Positions 12,926-25,538 of a stretch of 64,000 nt of DNA are shown piece after piece. Position 1 is the stretch's first letter. Each line of letters starts with the position of its first letter. The stretch spans positions 1,542,001 to 1,606,000 of the forward strand of contig JALDNG010000004.1 in the NCBI GenBank assembly GCA_024349245.1, read 5' to 3'. The position numbers and the translations under genes are program-made. The stretch comes from Neodontobutis hainanensis (Eukaryota > Chordata > Actinopteri > Gobiiformes > Odontobutidae). The notes under the pieces are model-generated. The model saw only the letters and a list, made by a program, of their open reading frames with translations. It was not told where the DNA came from and did no database searches.

Positions 12926-15900
12926 TTTCATAAAAACTATGCCCAAAGCTTTTTGTAATTCACCAATTTATTACAAAGAATATGAAGCTAGGGATCTCTA
13001 ATGGCTTTTACTATGACTTACTGTGTTTAAAGAACATATATCGTAAAGAAACATGGTACCTATAGCAAGATATTACAGTAGGAGTTTGGAAGACTTGTCT
13101 ACTCTATCTTCAATAATAAGATACGGTAAAATACAAAATCAGTTGTACTTTTCCAAATGTTAGGTAAAAAAATTGCTAGAAAACAATGCAATCACGAAAA
13201 ACAAAAAACAAACATCAGAGAAACATCCTGGAGAAACAACACCTGCAATTAACCTGCAGTGCTCAGACCCCATGATGCAAAACTCAGACGTTTGTGCCAA
13301 GCTGTGAGTCATGTGATCTCTGTAGAGCTCCATGCAGAGAGCTCAGAGCTGAGGACAAAGTGATGGGGCTTCTCTCTCTGCAGTGGGACTGTGTTGCCAA
13401 CTGGGGGCAGTCAAATGCTTCTGTCATGAAGCTGGACATTTGAATGTGGAGCGAGCAGAGAGTCGAGCACGCATATATCTCCTCAGAAAGTAACCCACGC
13501 AGCAGTTGAACGCATATACACTTAGTACATGAATACACCCACACAAACTGGGATTTAAATTGTATGCAGTGCGCTCGTAAAGACTCCTTTTCAGCCTCCT
13601 TTTCAGCCACGTTTTATGATGCTGTGCCAAAATCGTCACTCCTTCCAGCTGGCTGTATCCAAGCAGCCGTGACACCGCAGAGATTTAGAGGATTGGGATG
13701 GACACAAGGCTCATTGAAGGAAGAAGCTCACACCCATTTTAGGAGGATGAGACAGCGATGTACCCTCCTTAACCTCCTGTGTTCCTGGTTGAACCCTGCG
13801 AGGGACTGTTTACCAGAAGAAATCCCCGAAGCAGCGATAAAGCTGCTCATAAACAGCATGTCTGTACATCCACTGGCTTCCCACACAAAGAAGAACATTC
13901 ATGCCTGGCTCAGTAACACAACAGAGAAGTCAATACAAGCATAATTAACATGGAAGAGCACAGGAGGCTTTTGACGTGAAGAGAAAGGGTGTTTATCAGT
14001 GTTCGAGCTTTAGATAAATCATAAGTCTTCAGAGCTGAGTTGCCTCTTAAATCCACACAGTGTCTCATTTAAACAGTGTTCAATCTCTGCTATGTGATCA
14101 GCCACTTAACTGTTTCTTATGATGCAATAGCTGCACCTAGAAGAACTTTTCTGAATATATACATTTATTTTTTTATTACATTCACTCCAGGAAGAAGTAG
14201 AAAAGGAAAAAAAAGTGGTAAATACTACTGCAACTGTAGGCAGGTGTAACAATAATATGAGAATATGAATATGTGAAAAAAAGCTTTAGGTTAATATGCT
14301 CTTTAGCCAGTTGCTTGTATTGGCCTCTGTGTCAGTAAATCTGATTTTTTTAGAGGTAGGAATGGTTTGATTAAAGATACAGAATGATTAAACTTTGGAT
14401 GCAATATTATTTCTTAAGTAAGACATTTATCATATACTAATGATAATTCAGTGTCTAAACATAAATCTTGTTTTATATAGTTTTATTTCTTACAGATTAA
14501 TTTTTTCCATCTTTCACCAGCATAAACATCCTGTTTTGTGGAGAATGGGTATTTTTTATCTGCATTTCTAGAAACATTACATACTGTAGCTACAAGGCCA
14601 GCTCATTCTCATCAAGGTGTACCTTTCCTTTGCACAATGAGACATCTGTTTGCTATTTCAAAACATTCGCCTAAGGCACATATAAATATCAGAGCAGAGA
14701 CCACGTGGGGCATTTGTGTTTGTAATATTGACGAAAAGCACTGAGGCAAAGAACAAGTGAAGAACTCAGCGGGACGGCCGTTTCCATATGTCACTTCTAT
14801 TGGAGCTAACATTATCAAATTATATTTCATTCATGTCTCAGATGTGTTACACAAATCAAATTCAAGAAAGTCAACTCAAGTGCTTTAAGGTTCAGTAACC
14901 ACACAAAGAACTGGTTAGTAAAACAGAAAACGCCCTCGGATATTTTTTACAGTGCAATATTGGGATTGAATGTTGAATTTGCTTTTACCGAATATATTAG
15001 GTAAAACTTGCCTTGTTTCCCATGGGAAAGGTGCTCTTTACTTAAAAAGACAGACATATTCAGCAAAGCTCTCGATGTGCAGCAGTCTGTTGTGAAGAGG
15101 GTGTTTGGTTAAAAGGAAAAGCTATTGATTTAAAAGTTAATCAGTGTTTCTAGTCTCACCTATAATCACGAGCTGGGGATCATGACCTGGCCAAATTCCA
15201 CCTTTTCTGCAGGATGGGTAGGTGCTCCCTTAAGCCATTTCACAAACTGTATGTCAACAGAATTGCCTTCAGACCTTTCTGATCACACTCGCAAAAGAGG
15301 TCTGCAGGATGTACGGAGATACTGTAGGTGGTTTTACTGAACGGAAGTGGGCAGAGCAGGGTCTGCCGCTTCATTAGTGTGGCCAAATCCTTCCCAATGA
15401 TGGTGATCAGTGAATATTGGTTCAGTGGATTGTGTGAAAGGGGCTTTAGAGATCTTAGAGGAGCTTGGGCTCTCGCCGAGTATAGTATCTGTTTTTCTGA
15501 GAAGATCTCAGGATCTGACACGAGGAGATAGAAGAGGTGTGTCAGAGGGGGGTTCATGTTAGAAGATGGATTGATGGGACATCAGTCCTAAGGAGACATT
15601 GCCAGTCTTTGAGTGCACAACATCCTAATAAATATTATTAACTTTCTGTTTGTGTAAAAAGGTGTGTAAATAAAAGGATTTTCTCTTTTGACAACTTCAG
15701 CTTTTTAATATGCAAACTGTCCCAGTCCATATTCTTTTGCAGTTCAGTCAGGTTTTTGTTTGCCAGAGGGACAGGTACAACCTGTACTGTACAGAGACCT
15801 GGAAGGCTGTGTGTACATCACCTTTTAACAAACGCTTACTCCTGTACAAACAGCCTGTCGCCCCTCGGCCTAAAATCCCATTATGTTCTTGGAAGTGAGT

Positions 15901-16671
15901 GAGGAAAGCTGTTGGGAACAGAGGGATCCAAGGCAAAAGAATACAAACAGGTCTCTGAGAATAAATGTCTATTTGTGGTGGGATTCTCCAAAAACTCAGC
16001 TTAGTCAGAAATGCGTTTTTGCGTGATTTATTGTGCCGTCTCAAAGTGTTCATTTCCAACTAAGTCCCAAATGTTTTCTACAAAATCTACTTTTAAAGAT
16101 TTGTGTCTCACCAAATCTACCCCGTTTCATCAGACAAGGAGACTTATGAGTTTTTTCTCAATAGACAGAAGGTATGTTGGGATAGAGGCTGGGGCACAAA
16201 ACCCAGGTGAATGTACCAAAATAAAGTTGACATTTAAATTCAGAACTGGTTTGCATTTTCATAGGTAAGAGAAAGGAACAGGTCTACTTTAATAAAACAT
16301 GCCTTAACATAACCATAAAGCCATTTTATATTTATATATTGTTGCAAGTTTATGGAGGCAATCAGAGCATTCAAAGTTAAAGTCAAATTTACAAAAAAAA
16401 GGCAACTGCAGCTGCCTTTTTTTTTTTTTTTTACAGAATTATGTGCAATAAAAAATGCACTGCAAATTTTTAAATACCGATTTGTTTATTTAACGTAATT
16501 TTGTGTATTTACTATTTACTATACCATTTTTAGACTTTTATAACAGTGAATGGAGCTGAATATGGAACTAACATGGGTTTTTATGGGTGCTTCCAGGACC
16601 TCCAAGCAGTGATAAAAAGTTATAAAAAGAGGTGTTCTTTGGATAGGGACTATTTAGCATAGAAAACCAAC
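12926..16671. other. intergenic, no gene seen
   Basis: The open frames at 13284-13944 and 15240-15557 overlap on both strands, lack splice context and match nothing I know. A short hairpin lies at 16393-16424. The 15240-15560 stretch is less AT-rich and could be a conserved non-coding segment, but this is a guess. Confidence 0.5.
16393..16424. repeat. short inverted repeat (hairpin)
   Basis: Arms AAAAAAAAGGCA (16393-16404) and TGCCTTTTTTTT (16413-16424) are perfectly complementary, with the 8-base loop ACTGCAGC. A long T-run follows. No function is assigned. Confidence 0.7.
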
Positions 16672-16861
16672 AAAAGTCCCAAGGCACTCTCTGTTAAAGT
16701 TAAAGTGCTCAGTTATTGTCAAGGACATGGTCACGGGCAGTTTCCCTCTGATGAAGGCCTAAGACCGAAACGCGTTGGAGGGAATTGTTTGTTAGTGTCC
16801 ATTGTGACCATGCCTTAGACAATAAAGGCATTTTAACTTTAGAGAAAGCCTTGGGACTTTA
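16672..16861 (+). mobile_element. foldback, Penelope-like fragment with hammerhead-like core
   Basis: The left arm (16672-16708, AAAAGTCCCAAGGC...TTAAAGTTAAAGTGC) and right arm (16828-16861, GCATTTTAACTTTA...GCCTTGGGACTTT) are imperfect inverted repeats. Between them lies CTCTGATGAAGGCCTAAGA followed by CCGAAACGCGTTGG. The CTGATGA ... GAAAC GCGTT arrangement is that of the hammerhead ribozymes known from Penelope-like retroelements. No reverse transcriptase remains. The assignment to Penelope is inference from this motif. Confidence 0.5.
16748..16776 (+). ncRNA. hammerhead-ribozyme-like motif
   Basis: The conserved core CTGATGA (16748-16754) and GAAA (16767-16770) flank a short helix GGCC-TAA-GACC with one mismatch. 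AC-GC-GT (16770-16775) would form the two-base-pair stem III seen in minimal type I hammerheads, with cleavage after T16776. Flanking TTTCCC (16741-16746) and GGGAA (16780-16784) can pair as stem I, leaving GGA unpaired. One extra A (16755) sits between the core and stem II, and the helix mismatch suggests a decayed copy. Confidence 0.4.
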
Positions 16862-17789
16862 GTTTTTTTTTCTATAGATATACAACTAATCGGAAAAGGG
16901 AATTATTTAAATCCCATTGCATTTTAACTAAATGGTCATCATTAGTCTAATAGGATTTCTACCAAGGGAAGGGATTCCAGACCTATTTTACTACACAAAG
17001 TCACTGAGTAAGGCTGGCCAGGGAGATAGATTTTTTAAAATCTATCTTGTTTTTTTTTTTACTAAAGCCTACTCTACACCTTTCCAATACTAGCCTTTTA
17101 ATTTGCTCCTAATAATAGTACTTACAGAATCTGACTGATCAAAAAAAGTGCTTCGCTTTTTGACCTCTGACCTCCATGGAGGGTATGGCGATAGTCATTA
17201 TGTGGGAGAACAAAAATCAATACTTATAAAGGGAAATGAGTAAAACCCAGTGAGTAAACTACACCAGTCTGTCAAAATTGTCACTCCAGTAACAACTGCT
17301 GTTACCAAATGTATTGAGGATTGAAGCTGGTCATGCATGAACAAAAATGTGCAGGTATTAGCTTGGAAATGTTCTATAGCGGCTATAGCATGAGCAATGG
17401 CAGATTCTTCTCAATGAAAATCTGCTTTTTGGAAACAAAAGACGCAACACGACAGGACTCAAATTAGATCTTGTTTTGTCAAAATCAAATCAGTGTGATC
17501 GCTCAAATTATCAACTTAAATGGATAATTTCTTGCCTGATTGGTTGACAGAGGATGAGCTTTGTTTTGTTGTTTTATTGTGTTTTTTGTCTTTAACATGA
17601 GAAAACACACAGCTCAGGGTTACTGGGTTTAGATGAGGAATGGAAAGTAAATGTTTTTTTTTTCCCCCAAGACCTACATTTAGAGGCAAGACATAAGAAA
17701 CAATTTGTCAATATCCTTCCTTCTCAAGACTTTTAAGATTTATCTCCCGCTAATTAAACCCTTTAATTTTTTTAGATATTTACAAGTTG
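16862..17789. other. intergenic, no gene seen
   Basis: AT-rich sequence with small homopolymer runs. No repeat or gene was recognised. Confidence 0.5.
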
Positions 17790-18275
17790 CAAAAGTAAGA
17801 AACCTTGATGCCACTTTAGATTCAACCTTATCAATGCATATGTATAAATATGTTAGAAGAACAGCCTTTTTCTTAGCCTGGTTACCCAACACAATTCTTT
17901 TGCTATCAAATCAGGTCCTTCTCGAATTGAGTTGGATTTCCAGAAAGTGGAACAAATGAGATTAGATAATGGGCTGTACCAACATAATCAGAATAAAATG
18001 CCTATGTGCAGACGCAATTTGAAAAACATACAACCAATCAGAGAAGCGGAGAATTACACAATACCGCCTCATTTCCGATAGGATTAGTGGAAATAAATTT
18101 GACTTTGAGAGATTGCAGACCTACTTCACATTCCTAAAAAGTGAATGGGTCTAGATGGCCATATTTTTCTATTTACAAATCAACTCAAAGACTTGCTCTT
18201 GCCTTTCTTCAGCTGGTACAGAAATTTAATATTCATGTCTGTGTTACATTCAGACTCAATTATTGTAATGAAGGA
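17790..18275 (+). mobile_element. L2-like LINE reverse-transcriptase fragments
   Basis: Translation from 17795 gives VRNLDATLDSTLSMHMYK followed by RRTAFF, and translation at 18222-18269 gives KFNIHVCVTFRLNYCN. Both resemble consecutive conserved pieces of the C-terminal part of L2-type LINE ORF2 (VRNLGV.FDSSLSF, K.AFFHL, and LVHAFVTSRLDYCN). The roughly 340 bases between them exceed the spacing expected, so the copy is interrupted. No intact open frame remains. Confidence 0.45.
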
Positions 18276-21200
18276 AGTCAGACCAGGACGTTTGATTGTA
18301 TTACTTCTGGTTACCTGTTCACATTAGAGATGTCTTTTTTTCAAGATACAAAACCTCCTCTGATCATGCAACTTTTTAATTACAGTATGTGAACTCATCA
18401 CGTCAAACAGTCTGTCGTACGGCCTCCGAAGAAATCCAAATGCTCTCAGCAAAAGTGCGGCAAGCTGAATATAATCAACTAAAAACACATGTGCTTAGCT
18501 TAAAAGTATGGATATTAATGATGAGATTAATGACTGGATTCAGTTTACAAAGCAGTAAACAACAGGCCTAACACAGGTTCATGCTCTTAACAGTGGGCTC
18601 TATTGTGACTTGTTTTAAAAACCTCTGTAACACATCCAGGAGCACATTTCCCAGTTTGCACCTTGTCATTGCTAATATTTATTTCCTAAAAGTTCACTGC
18701 ATTTTTTTTTCTTTTCTGAAATAAACCCATAAATAACAAAGCATAAAGTGAAGCTGCTCCATGAGGTCCCTGTAGCAATATGCTAATGGTGTCCCAACGC
18801 TCAAACTGTTTTCCTTCACCCCATGTTTTCTGACTCACTATTTCTTTTTTTTTTGTGTGTGTTTTTAAAGGAATGTAGGAACGCAACTTTTCCAGCCCTA
18901 TCTTTAAAAAAAAAAAAAAAAAAAGCAGCTTTAAATATTTCATAAATTTGTATACTTTAAAAGCATATTTAATATCCTTGTTAAAGCTTTTTATGACGGT
19001 TATTCAGATTATTCAGTGTGTGTGTCCACGTAGGTTTACACAAAACCAGTGAAAATGCTGTTGTTTATATGCCAGGCCTGTTAGGGGCGCTGTAATGCAA
19101 ACTCAGTAGCTTCTGCAGCACGAACGCAACACTGTAAGATGCCATTGTTGTTGTCGTTGTTGGAGTTTAACACATGTGGGTTTAGGGAGAGGTGGAGTTA
19201 AGCAATCATTGTTTCAGAAAAGATGTGTATACATTGGAAACACAGAAACATAATTTTGAAATCTTTCCACTCTGGGACCTGGTTTCAGAAATGATCGTAT
19301 TGCCAGATGTGTTTGGATAAAGGGACCATACAATAAAACATTTTTGCAGATACACCTAAACTTGTCTTTGTGTTAACAAGGCTTTAGTCTCCCAAAAATA
19401 TTAACTCTTAATTAGTTCTATGTAAGACCAGTGCATTTTAGTATTGTCAAGTACTGGACATGCTTTTGACTGCTGACCCCCTGTAGTCGAGTGTCACGTC
19501 TTTTATACACTATTTCTGTATGCTCAAGGGCTTTGGAAAAAAGTGATACACATTATTTTGGGTTGGACTTTGCAAAATTTGTATCTGTGCATCTGCAGCA
19601 ATGATGAAACATGTTTGCAAATCTATTATGACTTAGTTTACTTAATTATGGATAAAGATATATATACTAAGATTGTGTTAGTTGTTCAGTTGTTCTGTTA
19701 GACTTCTAGTATGATTCTCTGGTATAATATTAATAATTTATAATTATAATCATAATTTCATTCCATATTCCATCAAAAGTATTTATTTTAATAATTTAAC
19801 ATTTTATTTTCAGATTAGACAAATCCTAATTACCAATATAGTCAAACATAGTTGATATTAAATGGTGAATTCACCTTCACTTAAAATATATTCCTCCAGA
19901 TTCCTCCGCTCTAATCCAAACAATCCCACCACAGATTTATAAAAAACTTTTTTCTCTACTTTAATGACAGTGGGCAGATTGCTTGGCCCTTATCCCCTCC
20001 CTTCTGCTCCTGTTCTAATCCAAGCCCAGGTCTTCTCTGCCTGTCACGCTTCTCGGTGGGATTGGCAGTTTAATTAACTTCATATCTCTGTGTGGCGCTG
20101 GTGCAGCTACTTCTCCTTAAAGGACCATGTATACGGCATGTGTGGGAGCACTCAGTGTCACGTCTGTTCAGATGCAAAGATGAACTGGGTTAGAGCTGCT
20201 GTATGCAAAATGAAGACGTGGTTGAATCTTCAAAGTTCAGGTTCAATGTGTTATTTTTATAAATCTTTCCTGGTTTATAAATTTTAATGTGGGAAGATAT
20301 CTGTAGATAGTTAACATTTTTATCAGAGAGCTCAAACAATGCCTTTTAGTCTTATTGGTATCTGTACATTGTTATCTTTGAAATATCGCTTGTCCTGTAT
20401 TTATTTTTTTATTTTTTGGGACTAGATTGCCATGACATGTGTTAAGAAACTTGAGGGAAAGATTTGTTGACAATCATTAAAAGCATACAGCATCTTTTTC
20501 TTGTTTCCTATTTTTTCACTAACTTTGTTATTGGAGTGAATATAAACTGTGCAGTGTCTAGTTTTTGTCTTACTCATAGAATACACTTCTAATTAGTTTA
20601 GATAAATGTTTTAATCATTCTTATCTGTGGTATCTACTCATTAGCAGTATTTTGAATTGTATGTGTTTTTGTCTACCTGCTTACAGTTCTTCTTTTTCCT
20701 TCTTTTTTTATGTGTTTCATTGAGTGTGGCTTATCATTTTTTATATGATATGAAGTTATTAATGCTGTTTAGGAATGTGTTACGTTATCCTTCACAAACC
20801 ATATTTAGTATCTAAATATTTCAATATATAATTTGTTTTTCAAATGCTGTGTCAGCAGCACAAACTAAAAACATATGCAAATCCCATCCACATTCAGTCC
20901 AAGTCTTTAATTGCTAGCTCAAGCTAATTACTTTCTGCTAATTAGCTTTCTACCCTGTACTTTGATTACACTATCACTGTTTTCCTTCCTGAAGTAAAGC
21001 CATGTGTTGGATGCACTGAGTATGTTTCCAGTCCCTCAGGAGAAAAGCCTGCAGGTGTCAGTCAGGTGGCACACTTGGAATTTATTGGCTTTGGTTCTGG
21101 TTTCTGTGACAGCTCCATAAAAACAATATGAAAACCCAAACACCGACAATGATCAGTGCTCTCGAGCATAAGACTGTAGTCAATATCTTAGCAACATCAT

Positions 21201-23856
21201 GTAATTACCATTGATAGGCTCATGGGCTCGTTGGCAGAGCCTCAGGAAAGCTGCAGGTACAAGCTGCTCATTTTGTTGATCTGATTGTAGTTTATTGGCC
21301 TGAAATTTTATACTCTGGTGTTTTTCTTTTGCTAAATAAACTGGGCTGTTAATATTGTAAATGGTGTTAGCAAGTCTGAGGTTTTTCAAAAGTAATAGTA
21401 AAAGGAAAAACATAAAAAAGTACACTAGATTTGTCACAATGACACCATAGGATTTTACAATATAAGTATAAGTATAATAGTATACTATTGAGTACATCAT
21501 ACTCAATTAAAGACTTCACAGCAAAAAAACAACTACATTTTAGGTCCTGTTCTGTTTCCAAGCCTAGAAAAAGTCAGGACAAACCTGTTCAAACTATGAC
21601 TTAATGAGTCTACAAACCTTTGAATTAATCGCAGATCTTTTGAAATATGGGCCCCTTTAAATAAAGTTTAGAAAACAGTCATTTAAATCATCAAAAATTC
21701 CAAACAGATAAAACAAAAAATAGGTCTCTCCACTGGCTGCTGTTCATATTCTTAAATGTGTTTCATATGGACCCCTCGAAGAAGTACGAGTTAACCTCTC
21801 TCTAAGGTCAACAATCACTTTTTAAATACATTTTCATTCAACACAAAGTCTTTGAAGGCCCAAGTGCTGCCTGAACAAGAACAGCGAGGTGGAGAAAGAG
21901 GTAGAGCAGAGCTCTGTAATTAAACCACACGGGTTCCTAATTAAATATTGTGCAGTTTAATTAGGGAACTTATCAGTGCGGCTAAATCCGTCTTTACAGA
22001 TGTTCCATGCGAGGCTTTTCTGTTGGTGGCCATTTTGGTGAAGATGTGGGGGGGTGGGGGGTGAAGAGCTGGTCATTCAGCGCTCAAATGTAATTTACTT
22101 CCATTGTCTGCAATAGTCATTTTCATTAGGGGGAATTAAAATTATGAGGCTCTTAGAAGACAGGTTGTTCTTCAGCCTCGAGTCGAAATGAAGAGCAGGA
22201 GGACGACTAGGTGTGAAAATGGTGGAGGACGTTCACAAGAATCAGTGAGGATTGTAATGTTCAAATATCAATTAACAGAAGCCGTAATGTGTTGAGTGAA
22301 GAGGTTATAGTGAGGGGATAGTTAGTAATAACTGGGAAATGTCGATGATGAGGATTTGAAGCACAATACAAAACTGTCTTGATATAAAAGTAACAGTCCA
22401 TAATTTCTTGTTTGCGCTGTCTTTAAGCCCCTCCCCCTGAGCTCTGATTGGCCAGATGGTCCACTAAAAAAAAGAAGGTGCAGAAATTGAATCTTAATCT
22501 TTTAAAACAAAGATGATTTTTATCATCAGATGAAAATATAATTTTATATTACTGTCAAACATGTATAATGTATCAGTGGATATATTTAAATCATTCAAGT
22601 TCATAGTTTGCAAAGTCTATGTAAGAAAGATAGTTTTTGAGTTTTCTGCAGTCAACATATTCCCTCTCAAAAGTTTCCTAAAGTATGAGATGGGCACCAT
22701 ATTTAATTTGCCGTGGTTCTTAAAACCGTCTAACTAGTTTGAAAAGTTGTGTGCATCTCGAAGCAGGGATTTGGCTCTTCTGTCCACTTAGCAAAAGCCC
22801 TAAACTCTGAGGCAGTTAGTGCTCAGTCCTCAGTCCCTGCAGGAGGGATTAAAAGAGCCCCCGTCAATGCTGTCGATTATGATGTGCAAATAAAGGTATT
22901 CAGAGAATTAATGGCAGTACAGTCACTTGAATAAGAATAGATGAGAATTAAAGCCTCATTGAATGAAATAATCGCACAAATATATGCCTATTCATGTTAT
23001 CTCACACTAGCAAACTACAGCGCATTAAACAAAACATATTCTTATATATTAGATGTAAAGTCAGCAAATGTATGTTAAATTACTTCTTGGTTGTCTGACA
23101 CAAATCCCCAAACACACACCACTATGTACTTTTTAATAGTGACAGTGTTAGCTTGAAGGAGCTCATTTAAATTCAGATTGGGCAGAAGTAGACTCCAGTA
23201 GACTGCGGTGGCTTCAGTCTGCCTGCGTCTGTGTGTGGGCTGTAAATGAATGCAAATAAGATAATGGTGGTCCAAAAGTCAAGTTTGTGAATAATCCTCA
23301 AGTGCTTCAAGCTGTCTGACAAATGCAGACACCTGAATCAGTGGAGCAGACACGTCTTAGTTTCACCCTTAAGTAAAAAAAAATCTGCAAACAATAGGAA
23401 ATAGACATATCAGCGTTGTCATACAGTTTATTAACAAGCATGATGGGAAACACTGTTATAAGCATAGAAGGCTTTCACTGGAGCAGTATGGTACGGCTCA
23501 GGTCAGTACGAGTCATTCATAAAAGTGGTCCCCAAAAAGTGTTATGTACTACACAACTTTGGGACCAATTTCTTTGGTTTTTAGGCTAGAGCTAAACACA
23601 TCTGTTGATTTGAAGATAAGACTGGCGTTTATTAGCAATAATTATTCCAGTTTTAGATGTTGTAAGGCCCTTGTTTTGTGAATTAAAAGATTTAATTTAC
23701 TGTCTACATTTGAATAAACACAAGCAGAGCACGTGTCATTAAAAGTGAAAAAAACACAATAAACATAACATTGGAGAAGAATCAACAAGGCCTATGATGA
23801 AAGGAAACCATTTCTACTGTAAAACACGTATTTTTGTGTTATCCCTCATATGGTCT
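18276..23856. other. intergenic, no gene seen; contains a possible regulatory segment
   Basis: An A-run of about 20 occurs near 18907-18924. The segment 21850-22260 looks least decayed, contains several TAATTA cores and an exact inverted repeat (listed separately), and may be a conserved non-coding element. The frame at 22749-22934 ends in ordinary AT-rich DNA and has no known motif. No exon could be supported. Confidence 0.5.
21936..21965. promoter_or_regulatory. homeodomain-type inverted repeat
   Basis: CCTAATTAAA (21936-21945) and TTTAATTAGG (21956-21965) are perfect reverse complements with a 10-base spacer. Each contains a TAATTA core, the classic homeodomain site. Another TAATTAAA lies just upstream at about 21918-21925. 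Function is inferred from the motif only. Confidence 0.35.
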
Positions 23857-23890
23857 GAAAAAAAATAGGTATGTAAACTTATAAGCACAA
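23857..23890. mobile_element. orphan Tc1-like terminus
   Basis: GGTATGTAAACTTATAAGCACAAC closely matches the right terminal repeat of the Tc1-like element at 24593-25923 (GGTATGTAAACTTATGAGCATAAC). The preceding TCTGAAAAAAAATA also fits the repeat. No partner end was found nearby, so only one terminus appears to survive. Confidence 0.5.
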
Positions 23891-24950
23891 CAGTAAATGG
23901 TAAAGGAACTTGTCCAAGAGGCAATATGCCAAACAGTGCCTGCTTGTTTTGTATTTGTCACAGACGAAGGGTGTTAGTTTAATGTTAACCTTTGTGTTCA
24001 GCCGTACCTTATGCTGAGTAACCTTTAAAAGCAATATCTGCATCTTACTTTCATCTATAGCAATGGTTCTCTGCACTGACTATGACATTTGAAGGAATAG
24101 CAGTAATAATAATGCCCCGTATCTATTTCCAACCAGTGCGTACAACTCTACAACTCAATGCGTTTTCTCATTTTGGTCCAGTTGATTTTTTTTAAAGAGG
24201 TCAACAATTTGATAGGGCACCTTCTTTAAATGCATTACTTTAAAATAAGTAGTGATTGCCCATCGGGATTTTTTTTTTCTGCATCTACCATTCATTTATT
24301 TCTGCTGCCATTCAGATGTGACATGCCTTCCACTCAGTGTAATTTCAAGAAAACAAACCAGTCCACACTAGTTTATAAATGAGGTGAGTAGAACAAGATG
24401 AGGCTACTCAAAATAAATGCAAGGTGCACTAAAGTCAGCACTGTTTATTTTTTATTTTTTAATGGGAAAAAGGTTTAAGGGGTGTCATCAGATAGTACGT
24501 CATAACACAAGTGCAAACATTAATTAAACAATGTGCTTACGGCATTCATACCTACACAGTCTTAATTTAAATTGAATAAATCAAAATACATACAGTTGTG
24601 CTCAAAAGGCAGAAATTGTGATTTTTTTTTTTGGCCATTTTTCAGAGAATATGAATAATAAAACAAAAACCTTTCTTTCACTCATAGTTAGTGGTTGAGT
24701 GAAGTAATTTATTATCAAACAACTGACCCTGATCAAAGTTTACTTATTACCGCCTATTGCCACCTTTAACATCAATGACAGCTTGAAGTCTTTTGTGTTA
24801 GTTGTGGATGTGGAAAGTCAACTTGGCCACGTGCTTTGGATTGTTGTCATGCAAAGCTTCCAGGCTGATGAGTGCACATTTTAGTATTTTCTGATAACAG
24901 GCTGTATTCATCTTTTCCTGTTCCTTTATAGCTCACACATCCCCAAAACA

Positions 24951-25151
24951 TCAGATCCACCTGTACCTTTCGTCATAGGCCTTGTTGACCCCTCTCCAAA
25001 TGTAACATTTATGGTTATGTCCAAAAAGTTCAATTTTGGTCTCCTCACTTCCAGAAGTTTTGAGGCTTGTCTCTGTGCCGTGTGGGGTATTGTAAGTAGA
25101 ATGCTTTGCGGCATTTGTGTAGTAATGGTTTTCTCGAACCATGCAGCCCAT
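24951..25151 (-). pseudogene. Tc1-like transposase remnant
   Basis: The open frame contains SEETKIELFGHNHKCYIWRG and NKAYDER, recognisable Tc1 transposase text from the middle of the catalytic domain. A second frame over 24926-25186 carries the downstream GGSDVLG..CEL part (usual form GGS.M.WGC.S), so at least one frameshift separates them. The N-terminal DNA-binding region and the rest are broken by stops. Confidence 0.75.
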
Positions 25152-25332
25152 CTTTTTTCAAGTGCCTCTTTAGTGTGCATCTTCAAACAGCCACACCACT
25201 TTTTGTCACAAAGTCCTGTATTTCAACTGAAGTAATTTGTGGGGTTTTTATTGCATCTATCACAATTTTCCTGGAGGTTGTGGCTAAAATGTTTGTGTTT
25301 TTGGTTTCAACAGAATCCATCATTTTCCACTT

Positions 25333-25538
25333 ACATTTACATTTATTCATTTAGCTGACGCTTTTATCCAAAGCTTACATTGTTCTACAGTAATTACCAG
25401 TGTTACAACCACTGGAGGCAAGGAGGGTTAAGTGTCTTGCCCAAGGACACAACAACAGTATGAACTGTAGGGAGAGTGAGAATTGAACCGCCTACCTTCC
25501 TTTGAAAGACGACTGCTCTACCCACTGAGCTACTGCCG
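25333..25538 (-). mobile_element. tRNA-derived SINE inserted in the Tc1-like element
   Basis: On the minus strand it starts with a tRNA-like head: A box TAGCTCAGTGGGTAGAGC and B box GGTTCAATTCT. The body follows with TGTCCTTGGGCAAGACACTT, and the LINE-like tail has AAAAGCGTCAGCTAAATG and ATAAATGTAAATGTAA. A 5-base duplication CACTT flanks it (25328-25332 and 25539-25543). It is close to the copy at 53066-53285 along its whole length. Confidence 0.85.

Noticed and set aside
13284..13944. Overlapping frames of 83-126 codons on both strands
   Set aside because: Strands and frames overlap without any family similarity, which is expected in a locally less AT-rich patch.
15160..15250. Possible retrotransposon text (CACCTATAATCACGAGCTGG)
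   Set aside because: Only a vague resemblance to a fish non-LTR element. No second conserved block could be found.
25473..25538. Possible tRNA gene (A and B boxes on the minus strand)
   Set aside because: The tRNA-like region continues into a SINE body and LINE tail with a target duplication, and similar copies occur at 39.8 and 53.1 kb. It is a SINE head, not a tRNA gene.
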